Made by a program: the position numbers and the translations under genes. Below, in pieces: positions 23,560 through 37,400 of a stretch of 64,000 nt of DNA; position 1 is the first letter of the stretch, and each line of letters starts with the position of its first letter. The notes beneath the pieces are model-generated. The model ran no database searches and was not told the DNA's origin. It was given only the letters and a program-made list of their open reading frames with translations. This DNA is from Septoria linicola (lineage: Eukaryota > Ascomycota > Dothideomycetes > Mycosphaerellales > Mycosphaerellaceae): assembly GCA_024114885.1 (NCBI GenBank), contig CP099425.1, forward strand, positions 558,001-622,000, written 5' to 3'.

Positions 23560-26473
23560 ATAGAACGTTCTACTAGCTAACTCTCCTAAGTAGAGTTTTT
23601 ACCTCTAACTACTAAACCTTATACGGAAAGGGTAGTAGAAACTTAAAAAGCTTATAATCCCTCTCTCTACTCCTCGCTATTATAAGATCTAGAGTCCTCG
23701 ACAGTATACCCTATATTCTTTAGCTAATAATTACTAAAAGTTAGAGTTTAGATACTAACTTCTATAGAATCTAGACGTAATATAAGTATTAGAGCCTCTA
23801 CTAAACTCGTGCCGTCGACTAGAGCTAGTTCCTCGGCACTCTAGCTTTTCCTAGGACTTATTCTATAGTACGTATATTACTATAGCTATTAAAACTAGTA
23901 AATATAATAATATAGCCGTCTAGAGTACTAATTAAGCTCTCCTAAAAGCTATTATCGTAGTTCTTAGAAGCTAGGCGTACCTACTACGCCTATAGTCGGC
24001 TAAGTAAGATCGGGCCGTTCGCTAGTAAGACTAGAAATAGTATCGTAACTCTTACTCTAAAGGTATCGATTAATACCTCCGAGTAGTACCTAATAAAAGT
24101 AACCTTACCTCCGACTTCTCCTATAGTAATATTACTAAGAAGAGTTATACCGACTTGAAGCTTTCGAACGTATTCGATCGGTATAATTATTAACTTAGCC
24201 CTCTCGTTAATTAAAGACTTATAAGCTATTATTTAAGAGCCGTACTTCGTAGGTACGTAGATACTTAGAATAATCTAATAGATATTATTAAAAGATAGAA
24301 GGATATTATCTATTCGCTTATAAAGCTCGGAAGTAGGCCTAGGCTTAACTATATTAATCGCTATAGTAGTAACCTAGAAGGCCTTAATATTAGTCGCTAA
24401 AACAGCTTTCGTTAGCTCCTCTTCTACCTACTCGCTAAAGGCTTTAGATAGTAAGGAATATACGCTAATCTTAGCTCTACTATCTCTATTCGTACGCTTC
24501 TTTATATAGAGCTTATTAAGCTTCTTACGTAGATCCGTATCGTTTAGAACACGACTCTATAAGGAATACGACGCTCGCTCGCTATAGAGAATAATCTCTA
24601 CTAAGCTTAACTAGACCTTAGATTCGAGTATTTTATCTATCTAGAAGACGTTAGCGTTATTATTAGCGTATATAGCTCGAAGGTAATTATCTATACGCTT
24701 AGTCTTTAGAGGCTCCTTAGCCTTCTTTCGCTTTTAAGTATATATAGAAGCGACTAGAACTAGTAGACCGTTTAGGTAGTCGTATATCTACTTATCCTCG
24801 ATCTTATTATTATTACGTCTCTAAGTTTAAGAATCCTCTAACTCTTCTATATCTGTAAGGTAAGGAGCTAGCTAGTTTTTATCTTTAACCTCTTTAATAT
24901 AAGAGTAACGATAAGCGCGAGTTCTTATAGCTATAGCCTAGGTCGTAATCTACTTCTATACTCCTATTAGCTATCTTCTAACTAGACGAGAAGGGTTTAG
25001 GTTCTACTTTATCTTTACGCTATCTCCGGCTACGTAGGTACCGATTAGATCGTCCTAATCCTCCTAGGTAATAGAAGCGACTTAACTAATATTAATAGGA
25101 CTATTAATACTAGCTACCTTGTTCGCTATCCTCTACTAGCTCGCTCTTAGTATTAATAAACGATCTATATTTTCAAGATCGATCTTCCTATAGCGCTACT
25201 CTAATACTCCTATTAATACGAATAGCTTTAGTAGTTCCTTATCCTAGTAGTACTATATCTTTTCCGTACCTAGGCGAGGTATTCTATAGTATATAATGCC
25301 GGTCTTTAGATCTCTATATATTAAGCTCTTAGTCTCGAACTATTATAGGTACTCGTAGTTTATAGCTATATAGCCTTCGAGCCTATATATCTAATAACCT
25401 AAAATCTTTAGAGCGATCGCTATATAGGCCTTAATTATTAACCTATTATCTATTATAGCTAAGTTAATCGAAATCTCCTAGCTATAAGTAGGCCTTAGAA
25501 TATATAGATAGTCGTAATCGTAAGACTTCGCCCACTATCCTATCGATAGGCGTAGTAGCTATAGGCCTTCTTCTTCGAGCTAACGAATCGTAGTAATTAC
25601 GAGGTCTTATATACTAGTAGTAATATTATCGACGCTTACTAGTTTACGGCCTTTATAGACTACCGTTTCTCTAGCCTTAAACTTAGAGTTTAGCCTTAGA
25701 GCAGACTTCTTTACTACTTTATATAACTACTAGACGTCTCTACCGCCTTCGTTATATACTTCTATTTTAAAGTCCTTATTACTATTAATCTAACGCTAGG
25801 CTATCTTTAAGAGCTTACTATAATCTAAGTTACTATTATTAAGATCTAACCTAAGATAGGCCTAGAGTCTCTTACTAAAACGAAATAGAAGGCCTCGTAC
25901 GAATAGAAGAGTACGAGAACGCTTATCTATATACGAAGTAGGTATAGTATTAGAGTAGAGTATAAACTACCTTAAGTACTCTAAGAGATTATTATCCTCG
26001 CTACGGTTAACCTTATAAAGGTTCTCTATATAGTAGCGGTTTCCGAGTATATATATATTATCGTACTTTTAGTACTTCTTAATAATCGACTTCTTAAACT
26101 TAGCGTAGTTTCGATTATAGAAACTATTAAGGCGCTAGTATCGTCTACGTTAGATAACTATAACCTAAGTAAGTAACTTCTTATAAAGCTACTTATTATT
26201 ATTAATAAATAGAATAGCGTAGTTCCTATATAGTACTTTAAAGCGCTTAATATACTCGGTTACGTTCTCTCTATTAAAGAAGGGATTCTAGTCCGAGCTA
26301 GGTAGTAGTAGAACCTAAGCGATAATCACCTTCTAGCTTTAGGTTACTTAGATAGTCTCTATAAGTAGCTAGAACTACGCTATAGATAGTCTACCTCCTA
26401 AGCTCGGTCCTTAAAAGATATCGGCGTTAGGGTTAAGGTTAGTACCTCCTTAGTCCTCTACTTCTATAGACAT
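23560..26473 (-). pseudogene. A1 ORF1 relic, gag plus retropepsin-like protease
   Basis: This is the minus-strand counterpart of A2 ORF1. The candidate start ATG is at 26,473-26,471, equivalent to 2,584 in A2. The protein would carry a gag-like region followed by a protease-like region with an LIDEEAKL-type motif and a GVGG flap-like loop near the end. Many in-frame TAG/TAA codons replace Gln or Trp codons. It ends next to the 23-bp palindrome at 23,537-23,559. It is not expressible as it stands. Confidence 0.7.
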
Positions 26474-27413
26474 ATCGTTATCTAGTAGAGAGAATAAAGT
26501 AAAAGTAGGTAGTAGCTTTACTAGTAATCTTCGAATTTGCTTATTAAGTAGGTTAGATAAGCTACTCTCTAGTATTTTAGGCTAGCTAGTAGATACTAAT
26601 TTACTTATAGAGCTCGTTCGAAGATATTCTAAGAGTATATTATACTCTCCTTAATTAGGTTTTTAAATAAAATATAGTTATTATTTAAAACGATAACTAA
26701 AAAACAAGGGTCTAAAATTTTCTTAGCTATTAGAAGGTAAACGTTAAACTTTTCTTTATAATACTAGGGCTATATTAATTATACCTAATAAGCGAAGGCA
26801 TGTCGTATCGTATAGTTCGACCGTTTATAGCTAGGCGCGTCTATCTTACTTATTCGAGTAATTCGCTAAACGACTATAGTAGTATAATATTACGTTAGCC
26901 TATACTATATACTAGGTCTAGGGCCTTAGACGTAATTAGTGTCCTTAGCTAAACGATTAGCGTCTTACGCTATACTAGAGCTTATTCTAAGCGATCTATA
27001 TACTAGGAGATATAAGATTACCTAGATAAGTCTAGCCTATCCTATAGCCTCTACGCTATCCGAACGAGAGCGTTTTTACGCTAAACCGGAGTCTAATCGA
27101 AGACTATTATAGGTATAGAGACCCTAAGTAAATCTCTAATATAGTAAGTCGCCTTACTATCTATATAGTAATTACCGAATAGATCCGTACTAAGAGGTAC
27201 TAGAGGTTTATAACTTTTCTGAGTTAGAGCGATATCTATATTCTAGAGGCTTCTATATTATTATAGCCCTTTAAGTCGCCTCTTATATAGGCTTCTTTTA
27301 GGCCTCTTATTAATATTTATAGTACGTTAGTTCTCGCTTTAAGGCTACTATCTACCCTCTACGCTTCTAGTCCTAGTATAAGAGAGAAGAGATAGCCCTA
27401 CCTTCGGCTCTAT

Positions 27414-27692
27414 TAATAGATAATAACTACTCTAACACTAACCTCCTAGGTAGGTATAAGAGTAGTCGCTATAGAACAAGACCTATTTAGAGAGTAATAG
27501 TCTTATAATACGTTAATTAACTAGTAGTAACGAGCTTAAAATAGTAGTCCTAAGACTAAGAGCCTATACTAGGACCGTAGGACATTAAATTAATTAAGTA
27601 GAGTAAACATTTTTATCTTAGAAACGAGCTACTACCTTACTTTTATACTAAAACTACTAAGTATAGTATATAGGTAGGCCTTTACCTTACTA
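27414..27692 (-). repeat. 5' LTR of A1
   Basis: The 279-bp LTR matches 29,290-29,568, 42,264-42,542 (same strand) and 1,366-1,644, 21,039-21,317 (opposite strand). In element orientation it begins TAGTAAGG and ends TCTATTA, i.e. TG...CA changed to TA...TA by RIP. Confidence 0.9.
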
Positions 27693-29289
27693 CTAGATTA
27701 GATATACTAACTACTCTTTAGAACTAGAGGATTAAGGTAGAAAGATAGTTAGTAGTACTTCTTAAGTCTATAAGGGCTAATAATACTAGAGAGATTACTA
27801 CTTTAATTAAATAGTAGGAGAAGGACTTTAAAATTACTCTTAAGCTAACTAAGGCCTATAATTTACTCTAGAATAGAGTAGTTAAGAGGTCTATCTAAAT
27901 ATTAGAGGCCTCTATTAGAGTAATACTTAAAGAAAGTAAGATACCTATTAAGTTTTAGCTAGAAGCTTTTAAAGTATAGGTATATATAAGGAATAAGCTC
28001 CTAAATAGATCTAATATTAAAAGATTTAAGCTCTTACCTAATAAAGCTTTTAATAGGATTAAACTAATAGTCTCCTACCTTAAAGTATAGAGATATAGAG
28101 CTATAGTATATATAGATATAAGAGTATAGCCTTAGTAGGTAAGGAGTAATAAACTAATAAATAGAGGAAAGGATACTATATTTATTAGATACTATAATAA
28201 TATAGTAAAAGTATAGAGGTTCTAGGAGCTAGATATAAAGGCTATTAAGTAGTATACTAATATAATCTTCTTTAAAAATAAGCTAGGTAGAGAATTAGAC
28301 TTAAATATTAAGATTAAGAATCTCTCTAGTTTAGCTCTAGAAAGAAGACCTATTAGAAGGCTAAGAACTATTAGCTAGCCTACTCTATAAGCTAGTAGGA
28401 GTACCCTAGGTACTCCTAGTCTAGGCTAGTAGAAGCCTCCTCCTCCTTAGCTATTAGTATAGGTTTAGGAAGGAAAGAAACTCTTTATATAACTTCTACC
28501 TCTACTAGAAGATATAGGAGAGTATAGAAAATTCCTAGACTAAAGGAAAGTTAAAAAAGAATCTAAGAATTCTACTTAAGAAACTATAGAGATAGATTAT
28601 AAGTAGATAGCTCTAAGGTAAACTCTTAGAAAGAGAAAAGTATCCTAAGAACTTAATAGATTTAACTAAAAGCTAAAGCTAATTAGGCTTAAGCTAGATT
28701 AGAATAGTTAGCTAGATAAGGAAATGCTTCTAGAGTATTAGGCTTTCTTCTTAGCTATAAGCTCTATTAACCTAGACATTCTATAGAACTTAAAATTCTT
28801 AGAGAAAGTTAAAGAGATTATATTCTCTACTACTAAAGAAGTAGGAATATATAAATAGAAGGTTCTAATCCTAAGGAACTATAAGGAAGTAGTAAGTAAT
28901 CCGAAGTAGAGTTATCTCTAGTAAGAAGCTATTTAGAAGGAGCTAGATATACTTATAAGTAATAATACCTAGACTATAATAGTCCTACTAAAAGAGGCTA
29001 ACTTAGTTACCTTAAGATAGGTCTTTAATATTAAGAGAAAGCTTAGTAGAGCTATTAAAAAGTTTAAAGTAAGACTAGTTATAAAAGGGTTCTCTTAAAA
29101 ATATAGAGTAGACTATATAGAAACTTTTACCTCTATAGTTAGGTAGGATACTTTAAGAGGATTTATAGCTATAGTCTATAAGAAGGACCTAGTTCTATAC
29201 TAAGTAGATATAAATAATATATTTATAGAGAGCACTCTATATAAAGATATCTATATAATCCTACTACTAGGTATTAACCTACTAACTAG
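27693..29289 (+). pseudogene. C1 pol relic, part 1: integrase C-terminal part to RT
   Basis: The plus strand reads as copia pol: integrase end (KESKIPIKFQLEAFK, YIRNKLLNRS), a basic linker, then RT from about 28,920 (EAIQKELDILISNNTQTI, FKVRLVIKGFSQKYRVDYIE, LVLYQVDINNIFIESTLYKD, with TAG as Gln). Segments such as QVD-NNAF and FKARLV-GFSQ are standard copia RT landmarks. A3 interrupts it straight after this motif region. Confidence 0.85.
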
Positions 29290-29568
29290 TAATAGATAAT
29301 AACTACTCTAATACTAACCTCCTAGGTAGGTATAAGAGTAGTCGCTATAGAACAAGACCTGTTCGGAGAGTAATAGTCTTATAATACGTTAATTAACTAG
29401 TAGTAACGAGCTTAAAATAGTAGTCCTAAGACTAAGAGCCTATACTAGGACTATAGGACATTAAATTAATTAAGTAGAGTAAACATTTTTATCTTAGAAA
29501 CGAGCTACTACCTTACTTTTATACTAAAACTACTAAGTACGGTATATAGGTAGGCCTTTACCTTACTA
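29290..29568 (-). repeat. 3' LTR of A3
   Basis: The 279-bp LTR runs from taatagata to ccttacta on the plus strand. Pyrimidine-rich cctccctttcttag follows (a purine tract on the coding strand). Confidence 0.92.
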
Positions 29569-29702
29569 ATCCTCCCTTTCTTAGTATCTAACTAGATACC
29601 TAACTACTTATAGATCTTACTTAGAATTACTTAAAACTAGCTAGTTTTTCTATTAAAGTCTATTAAACTTTTAATTAAAGGCCTATTAAATAGTTACCTT
29701 TT

Positions 29703-32700
29703 CTAACGATAACTACTAAAAACACCTTCTTAGATCCGATTATTATTCGCTAGACGCTACTCTTCTACTATATCCTTAGAGATTTCCTTAGGAACGGCTT
29801 CTCTTTTCTTTAATACTAATACTTCTAAGTTACTATCTACGCTTATAAAGCTAGCTTCGCTAAACACCTACTCTTTAATATCTATAGCTATAGCGTAGGC
29901 GGTATCGAATTAAGCTTTAGCTATAGTCTACTACTTAGCTATATAGACCTTAAACTCCTCCTTACTTATACTAAAAAGCTTCTTTATTTCTATACTTACT
30001 ACCTAATCTACTTATAGAACTCGGCCTACTAAGGCGTTAGAAATCAGGCCTAGGCTAGTTAGAAGTACCTTAGTAGCGAAGGGTTTTATTACTCGTGTAG
30101 AGTATATAGTACCGGAAGCTATAAAGGATATCCGCTCGCGATAGAGATATACGCTATAGACTATAGAAACGTTAATATAATTACTATTAGGTAGCTTATC
30201 TAACGTACGACTATTAGGGTAGGCTAGAAACACTATTAGAATTATATAATACTCTTCGCCTATACGAGTATACTGCTAAGGGATATAAGAGTATGAAATA
30301 ACTAGCGAGCCTATATTAGTATAAAGGTTCTTCTAACTAAGCTTAAGATTAGCTTTTATTTCGTTAGTAATTACTAGAGGTATAGTCTCGACGAAGCCTA
30401 TACTATAGCCTTACTTATTAGCGATAATACGCCTCGCTAGCTACTTTGCCTCCTTAGGGTTAAAGAGCTCGTTACTAATCGTGTCCGAGGTTAGTAAAAG
30501 TCGCTCTCTATCGCTAGTATCGTCTAGAGAGATCGTAAACTAAACCTAATTAAGGCCTTTCTCCTTAAGTAGTATATTCTCGTTTAAGGCGATATACTAA
30601 AAGCTATTAAGGTAGTTAGAACTAGCCTTATCGTCGAAGATATAAAAGGTAGTAGATAGGTAGGCTACGTACTTAATAGTCGTATACGGAGTAGTAACTA
30701 GCTAATATAGCTATAGTAGAGGATACTAGCGAAGAAGCTATTAGGATAGCGAGTACTATATACCGCGAGACTAACTATACTAACTAATAGCTGTATTATA
30801 CTATCGATATACTATAAACTTATACTATATAGCTTCGAGTAAAGAGTCTAGGATCTAAGATAGGCCTCTAGTAGAAGGAGAATAAAAGAGGAAGCTATAA
30901 TCGGTCTAGGTACTCTTATTACTATCGTAGTCTAAGAGCTCCTAAGCCTTCTAATAGACGTTAGAAGTAACCTTTAAGTCTACTTCGGTTACTACGAACT
31001 AAAAGGGTCCGAGATAGCTTCTACCTACCTCGTATATTAGAGCGTTAATATCGTCCTCTAGTTCTTAAGTATTAGTACCTTTCTTACTACGACGAGTACG
31101 TTCTATAGGCTTAGAGAAGAAAGTATTCGCTTCTAGCTTAAACTACGTCTAGTTTTAAGTATTCTAGGCGATAAGGGCTTAGAGATCGGCTATACTACCT
31201 ATCTAAATAATACGCTAGTAGAGAGTATACGTTACGTTAGCCGTCTTCGGTAGCTTTAAACCTATAGTATTACCTATCTTAGCTATATATTCTTTATAAA
31301 GAGGCTAGCTAAGGTATAGAAGAACATTAATTAAAGCGTAGCTCTTAGCTACCTTCTTCTTCTCCTAGATATTATCGACCTCTTTAAGAGTACTACTAAC
31401 GATTATATAGTAATAGACTTTAGAGGTAACACTATCCTTTATATAAGCCTAGTAACGTAGATTAGGCTCTAAGTCGCTCTCTAGCTTAATTCTACTATTA
31501 TCTTCTAGTATAATTAGTAATAGACGTTATAGACCCGGTAGTAGCTCTATTATAGGTAAAACTTAGTCTTATATAGGATCGCTATTACCTAAAGTACTTA
31601 GTATAAGAGAAGTTTTAATCGAGTTAATAATAGTTTCTCTAGCGCGAATTCTAGTAAGCCTCTTACTCTTACGAAGGACGGGCGTAGGCTTCTTCGTAGA
31701 GCTTAGCGTTAACTTCTCTAACTAAGCTTTTAGCCTCTATATAGTACTAGGCGATACGGTACCTCTAAGGCGAGGCTCTAGAGTCGTAAGTAAACTATCT
31801 TCTCCTTCTCCTTCTTAATTAGAGTTTCGAGTAAGACTAGATAAGGATAGGCTCTTAGGTGTAAAAGAAGAGAGACGTCTATTAGGTCTTAGGTTTCCGA
31901 GAGGAGGTAATAGTCTATAGGACATTAAGAGCTGTCTCTCTACTACTAGGAATACGTAAGTCGGTTCTTCGAAGGTCTCTCCTTTACGCTCTCCTTTAGT
32001 AAGCTTAACTATAAATCTATACTAATTAAGCTTATAGCCCGCCTCTAGGCGCGCTTCTCTTATCTTATAGCTAAATACGTTAACCTACGAGAGCTCTATC
32101 TTAAACTTATTCTAGTAGCGTCTTCTATCTAAGTTCGTATTAATAAAGCCTAAGCCTTACGAGCTAGGAGTCTTCTTACTCCTCTATAGCTAAAAGTACT
32201 AGCTACGAGAGAACATATTCGCTACCTACTAATAGAAACGATCTTACTTTTACTATACTAAGAAAACCTAGTCTTTAGGCTCGCTCTCTTTAAAGACGCC
32301 TTTATACTTATTTAACTATTAATAGAGGTTCCTAAGTATCTCTTTATCGTATAAGACTTAGTTAAGAAAAAGGAAGTTCTACTCGTATCTAAACTCTATA
32401 CGTAGCTACTACTAGATTAAGTTTCTCTCCTTTACTAAGTCTCGGCCTTCTTAGCGTATTTTCTTTATATTATCGCGCTTTACGCTCTACGCGTTAAGGT
32501 ACTTCGGTAAAATCTTAGCTAAGAGGCGTTTAAAGAAGTTAAACACGCTAATCTTTATTCTATCGTTTACTTCCTCGACCTACTTAAGTATTAAGTCGAT
32601 ACTCTCCTCTTATTCTTATAGAGTCTCTAGCGATAGAATAGCTTCGGTAGCGTTATTAAGGTTCGTTATACTAGTAAGAGGTCTACTTAAGGCCTAGAAA

Positions 32701-33230
32701 CTAACGAGAGAGCCTTCGCGATTAGTATAAGCGAGCGCTATACCTTATATAGAACTTAAAGAAGCTATTTTTCGTCTCTTCTTTAAGGAATCTTGTCTAG
32801 GTAGTTCTTATATTAGACTTCGAATAGGCGAGGTAGAAGGCGAAATCGCTAGTCTTAATAAGCGTTTAAGCGTTAAAGAACGCTAGAAAGAGGAAGTCTT
32901 GTTCTTTATACGCGATAGAGAAAGAGAACGTCTTTAATTAGTCGTATTAGTAGCTTAGAGCGATATAAAGCGCGTGACTAGTAATAAGTAACTTGAATAG
33001 CGAGGAGGGTCGAGCGCGTAACTAGTTATAGAGTTTTCTATTATATTAGTTACCGCTTACGTATATAAATAGCTATATAGCGTTACTAGGTAGTAACGAA
33101 AGATAAGAATCGAACTTAATAGAAGTAAGGCTCTATAGTAACTAATTAATAGTTAATAAAGAAGAAGAGATCGTTTAGAGCGTAAAAGTAGTCTAATTAT
33201 ATACCTTATCGTAGTAGCGTAACTACTATT
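29703..33230 (-). pseudogene. A3 ORF3 relic, function unknown
   Basis: This is the minus-strand counterpart of 17,400-20,904, bracketed by palindromes at 29,692-29,714 and 33,274-33,296. A stop-free stretch at 30,012-30,233 encodes the same VFLAYPNSRTLDKLPNSNY segment as A2 20,371 onward, with conservative or RIP-type differences. Conservation of the frame in a second copy supports it as a real third ORF of the family. Confidence 0.65.
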
Positions 33231-33273
33231 AGGATTAGAGGTCTATACGCGAGGCTTAGTTATATAAGGTTTT

Positions 33274-33296
33274 AGTTATTATTTAAAAAGATAACT
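33274..33296 (-). repeat. 23-bp near-palindrome, A3 site 3
   Basis: It begins AGTTATT and ends GATAACT; equivalent to 17,324-17,346. Site 4 of this copy is 29,692-29,714 (begins AGTTACC, ends GATAACT). Confidence 0.85.
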
Positions 33297-34407
33297 AAAA
33301 GTTTACTTTACCTTAACGCTTCTATAGCCGTCGTATATCGCTAACGCTACTACTAACTACTATAGTATATACCTTACTATCGCCGATAAGGACTAAGACT
33401 TAGATACTATCGTCGTTACCTCTACTAACTTAAAAGAGCCTTATTTTTTATATACCTAGTCGACTTACTAGATCGCGCTTTCCGTATCGTAAGAGACTAC
33501 TAGCGCTATAATTAATAGCTAGAAAGGAGCTATTAGAGCCGCCGTCGCTAAAGATTTAAGCTTCTCTACCTTTATATAGGCTGAAAAACCTTAAACTTTA
33601 AGAATTCTCTACTAGAAACTAATATTTTTAGTACTTTCTTTAGTTAGGCGAAAATTATTAGTAGAAAGGCTCTTAGGATAGAAAATTATTATCTTACTTT
33701 ACTAATTAAGGATAGAAAAAGGCTCTAGGAAGACAGATCGTAGTACTAATCTTAGAAATCGCTAGTAGAAAAGAGTTTCAAGATTATAGATCTAGCTTAG
33801 ATTTTTAAGATCTATTAGTAGAAAGTAGCTCGGGATAGCTAACTTTTATAGTAATAGTAGGCTCGGGACTTAGAAAAAGGAGTAAGATAGTAGGTTAGCT
33901 ATTAGATATAGAATCTATATTTAAAAGTTAAGTTTAGAAGAGTAACTAGCTATATAGATACTTATCTTAGCTATAGAAAATAGCGTCGAGACAGTTAGGA
34001 TTAGCTAGATTTTTACTAATCTAGTAAAAGAGGAGCTTAGGAAGCTTAGATTAGAGCTCGATAGTAGTTCTAGGAATAAAAGAAGTACTTAGAATAGTTA
34101 AGATTTAGCTAGATTTATACTAGTCTAGTAAATTACAAGCTTAGGAAGCTCTAATTAGAGCTTAATAGTAGCTTTAGGACTAAGAGAAGCGCTCGAGAAG
34201 GTTAGATTAGAGCTCGATAGTAGCTCTAGGAATAAAAGAAGCGCTTAAGATAGTATAATCTTAGGAATATTAGCTCTTTTATAGTAGAGGCTAGGCTTTA
34301 ATAGCTAGATCTTAGCTTATACCTCTAATTAAGTATCGCTTATCGAATTTCTACTTCTTTAGCTCTACTAGGCTAGCTTTAGCCTTTAGCTTACTAAGTC
34401 TTCTACT

Positions 34408-37400
34408 TCTTCTTTAAGCTCTATTAGTAGCTAGCGTATATAACTCTCTCTTTCTTCTTAAGTTATTACTAATAGCTTACTAATAAAGATCTACGGATAC
34501 TTATACCTAGGTAGAAGGCCTAGTTCTATAACCTTCTCTATTAGTAGCGGTACTTCTTCTAGTTTAACCTAATCCGGAACTAGCTTTAGGTTCTCTTATA
34601 GAAAGGTATATTTCTTAAGATCTATTCTCTTATAGATATACTCTCGTCTTAAGCTATCTAGTTCCTTAAGCTTATATAATATACCTCTCTATAATACTTT
34701 AGATACTCTAAAGGAGCCTTCCTACCTAAATATAAGCTTATAAAAGAAGCTAGTTTTTAACTTAGAGCGGTATACTAATACGAGATCTCCTTTCTTTAGT
34801 ATAGTAAGGTCTATATAGCGATATTTATCGAAGTACGCCTTGTTCTATTCTCGGAGACGCTATTAACGTAGTCGTCCTTCTTCTATAGTCGTTTCTATAG
34901 CTTCTAGAGCTTAAGCTTAAATCGTAAGGAGCTCTACTCTAGTCTTAACCTTACTATAATCTATAATCTAGAAGGTATAGTATTCTAGCTCGATTAGTAG
35001 TACTACGTCGCGCCTAATTATTACCTCTAACGGTATTAGACTAGTAGTAGAGACTATTATCGTTCTCTCTACTTATAGAACCGCTAGAATATAGTTACGA
35101 ATCGTATAAAGGCCGCTATTAGAGAGCTTTAAGTAAGCGTCTAATATTGTCTTATAGCCGACTTTAACGATAGCGTTAGACTAAGAGTAGTATAGCGAAA
35201 TATTAATACGTTTAATACTATAAGACAGTAGTAGCTTCTCTACGTTACTAAGGTTAGTCTTATAGTTATCGAGGATAACTTCTATAGTAGCTTCCTACTA
35301 GTAAAAGATCTCTTTCTATATAAACCTTACTATCTATACTAAGGAGATACTCTTCGCTAGGTACTAGAATATACGTGCTTCTAGCTAGCGCGATAGAGAT
35401 TCGCGTATAACTATTAACGAACAGTTCTTCGAGATATATAAGCCGTCGATATACTACCTCTAGCCGACTATAACTTAGAGTAGGATTTATAGCTCTCTAG
35501 GTACCTATCTTCTATACTAAAGACTATAAATAGTATATTACCGAATAGCGAGCAAGATTTAAGCCTAAACCCTATCCTACTACTATCGTTTCTAGATAAG
35601 ATTATACGTCTGTTTAGCGCTACGATAACTATTCTTATAATAGTATACCTTAATAATACGAGCTTACGCTTTAGGTTTATTAATAACTCGCTATAGGGGT
35701 CTAGCTACTCGCTCTTAGCGCTAGAGCTAGTTATTCTTAATATAAAATAGCCGACACTTCTTCCTTAACCGCTTATACTCGTTATTAGAAACTCTCTTAG
35801 GTCTTTATATTCGTATAAGTATAAAAGCGATATTTATTAACTCCTAAGAGTAGATCCTATTAATTATAGATAGCTCGCTCTAAATTACTTATATAGAGAA
35901 GGCGTTAACGTAAAAGGTATCGAAGAATTACTCGTTAATTATTAGATCTATATCTTCTTCCTATTCTATAGCCTCTATATCTTTAGGCGTAGTAGGCTTT
36001 CTTAATAACGAATCTAGAGCTATATACTTCTTACTAGGAATATATATAACGTTAAAGTCGAAGAGGTAGATCTATACTAGCTAGCGCGTTATTACTATAT
36101 TCGGTAAATTAGAAGTAGCCTTATTAAGCTAGTAAACGAGGGTATTTATATTAATCTCTAGCTAAAAGTATACTCTGAACAACTATAGCTTTAGCTTCTT
36201 TAATACCTTTAGTATACTAAGGTATTCGCGCTTTCTAGTATCGTACTTAACCTCTACTAAGTTAAATAGGCCGGACTTATATCGAACTAGATAACGAAGA
36301 AGTAGCTCGTCTCGATTATATTAGAAAAGTATATATCCCTAACCTTTACTACTTAAATCTACGCCTACGATAATAAGTCCTACTCCTTCTCTAAAGTTAA
36401 GAGTAACTAGGGCTAGGGCTGAAACTAGTACCTTTAAGACGACGTCTTTAGCTAGTTAGTATTCGATAGTCTATTAAAACTTAGTATCCTTCTATAAGAG
36501 TTTAAATAGTAGAGTAAGGATAATCGTAAAACCTTTAACCTAGACGTAGTAGTACGTAACTACGCTAAGGAAGATTCGAACCTCCTTCTAATTCTCTAGC
36601 GTCGGCTATTTCTTAATCTTTACTACTCTCGCGAAGTCTAGATAGCGACTATCGATACTAGTAAGGTAACTAACGATTACTAGTTATTCGTAATAAAGCT
36701 ATAGCTTATTAAAAGCTACTATTATATTAGCTCGTTCTATGTTATAGAGAACGTCGTCTATAGCTATAATATATTTAATAACGTAACGGCGGAGGCTAGG
36801 TTTAACCTCTTTACTATCGTACTTCGTCTTAGGCTCTTTAATACCGATATTATTAAGGAACGGCCGTACCTTATACGAGATATACTCTATAAGTACTTGA
36901 TTAATAATACGAACGAACTAGGTAATAGAATTCGTAGCTCCTTATAGTAACGTTATCTACTATAATAGTCCTAGTAGTAAATCAAAGCCTATAAGGTCTC
37001 TATATAATTTATCGAGGAGGATTTAGTTATATCTAGAGAAGATATTAACTAACGAGGCTAGTACGTAACTAGTAAAGTCCTTAGAGAAACCCTTAGCGTC
37101 GAGTAGTAAGTTCGAATCTCTTACGGTAACTTAATTAAACTTCTAAGCTACGTTAATTAACCGATACTTCTTTAGCTTACCTACCTCTATCTTCTTACTA
37201 ATAAGGAAGTATAGGTTTCGATAGGCACCGTAGTATAGTTTAAGAGTTCTAGCTTAGATTCGTTACCTTAGTATGTCTTCTACGATATATCGTAGAGATA
37301 GGTTTAGCTTAAAGCCTAGATACTACTATAGCTCGTAAGGAACTATCTAAATCTTCTATAGTAGAGTAATATTAAGATTAATTCGGCCTAAATACGTAAA

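Larger units (their letters stand above)
1..27692 (-). mobile_element. Family A Ty3/gypsy retrotransposon, copy A1, interrupted by A2 and cut by the window edge
   Basis: A1 consists of 1-1,365 plus 21,318-27,692 and aligns by eye along its length with 34,808-42,542 (copy A3). It is coded on the minus strand. Its 5' LTR is 27,414-27,692; its 3' third (ORF3 and 3' LTR) lies left of position 1. Copy A2 is inserted between 1,365 and 21,318. Its right flank, ctagattag, is copia (C1) sequence, so A1 sits inside C1. Gag-protease and RT-integrase relics are recognisable but riddled with TAG/TAA. CpA/TpG depletion is extreme while CpG is kept. Boundaries rest on LTR alignment and are firm. Confidence 0.9.
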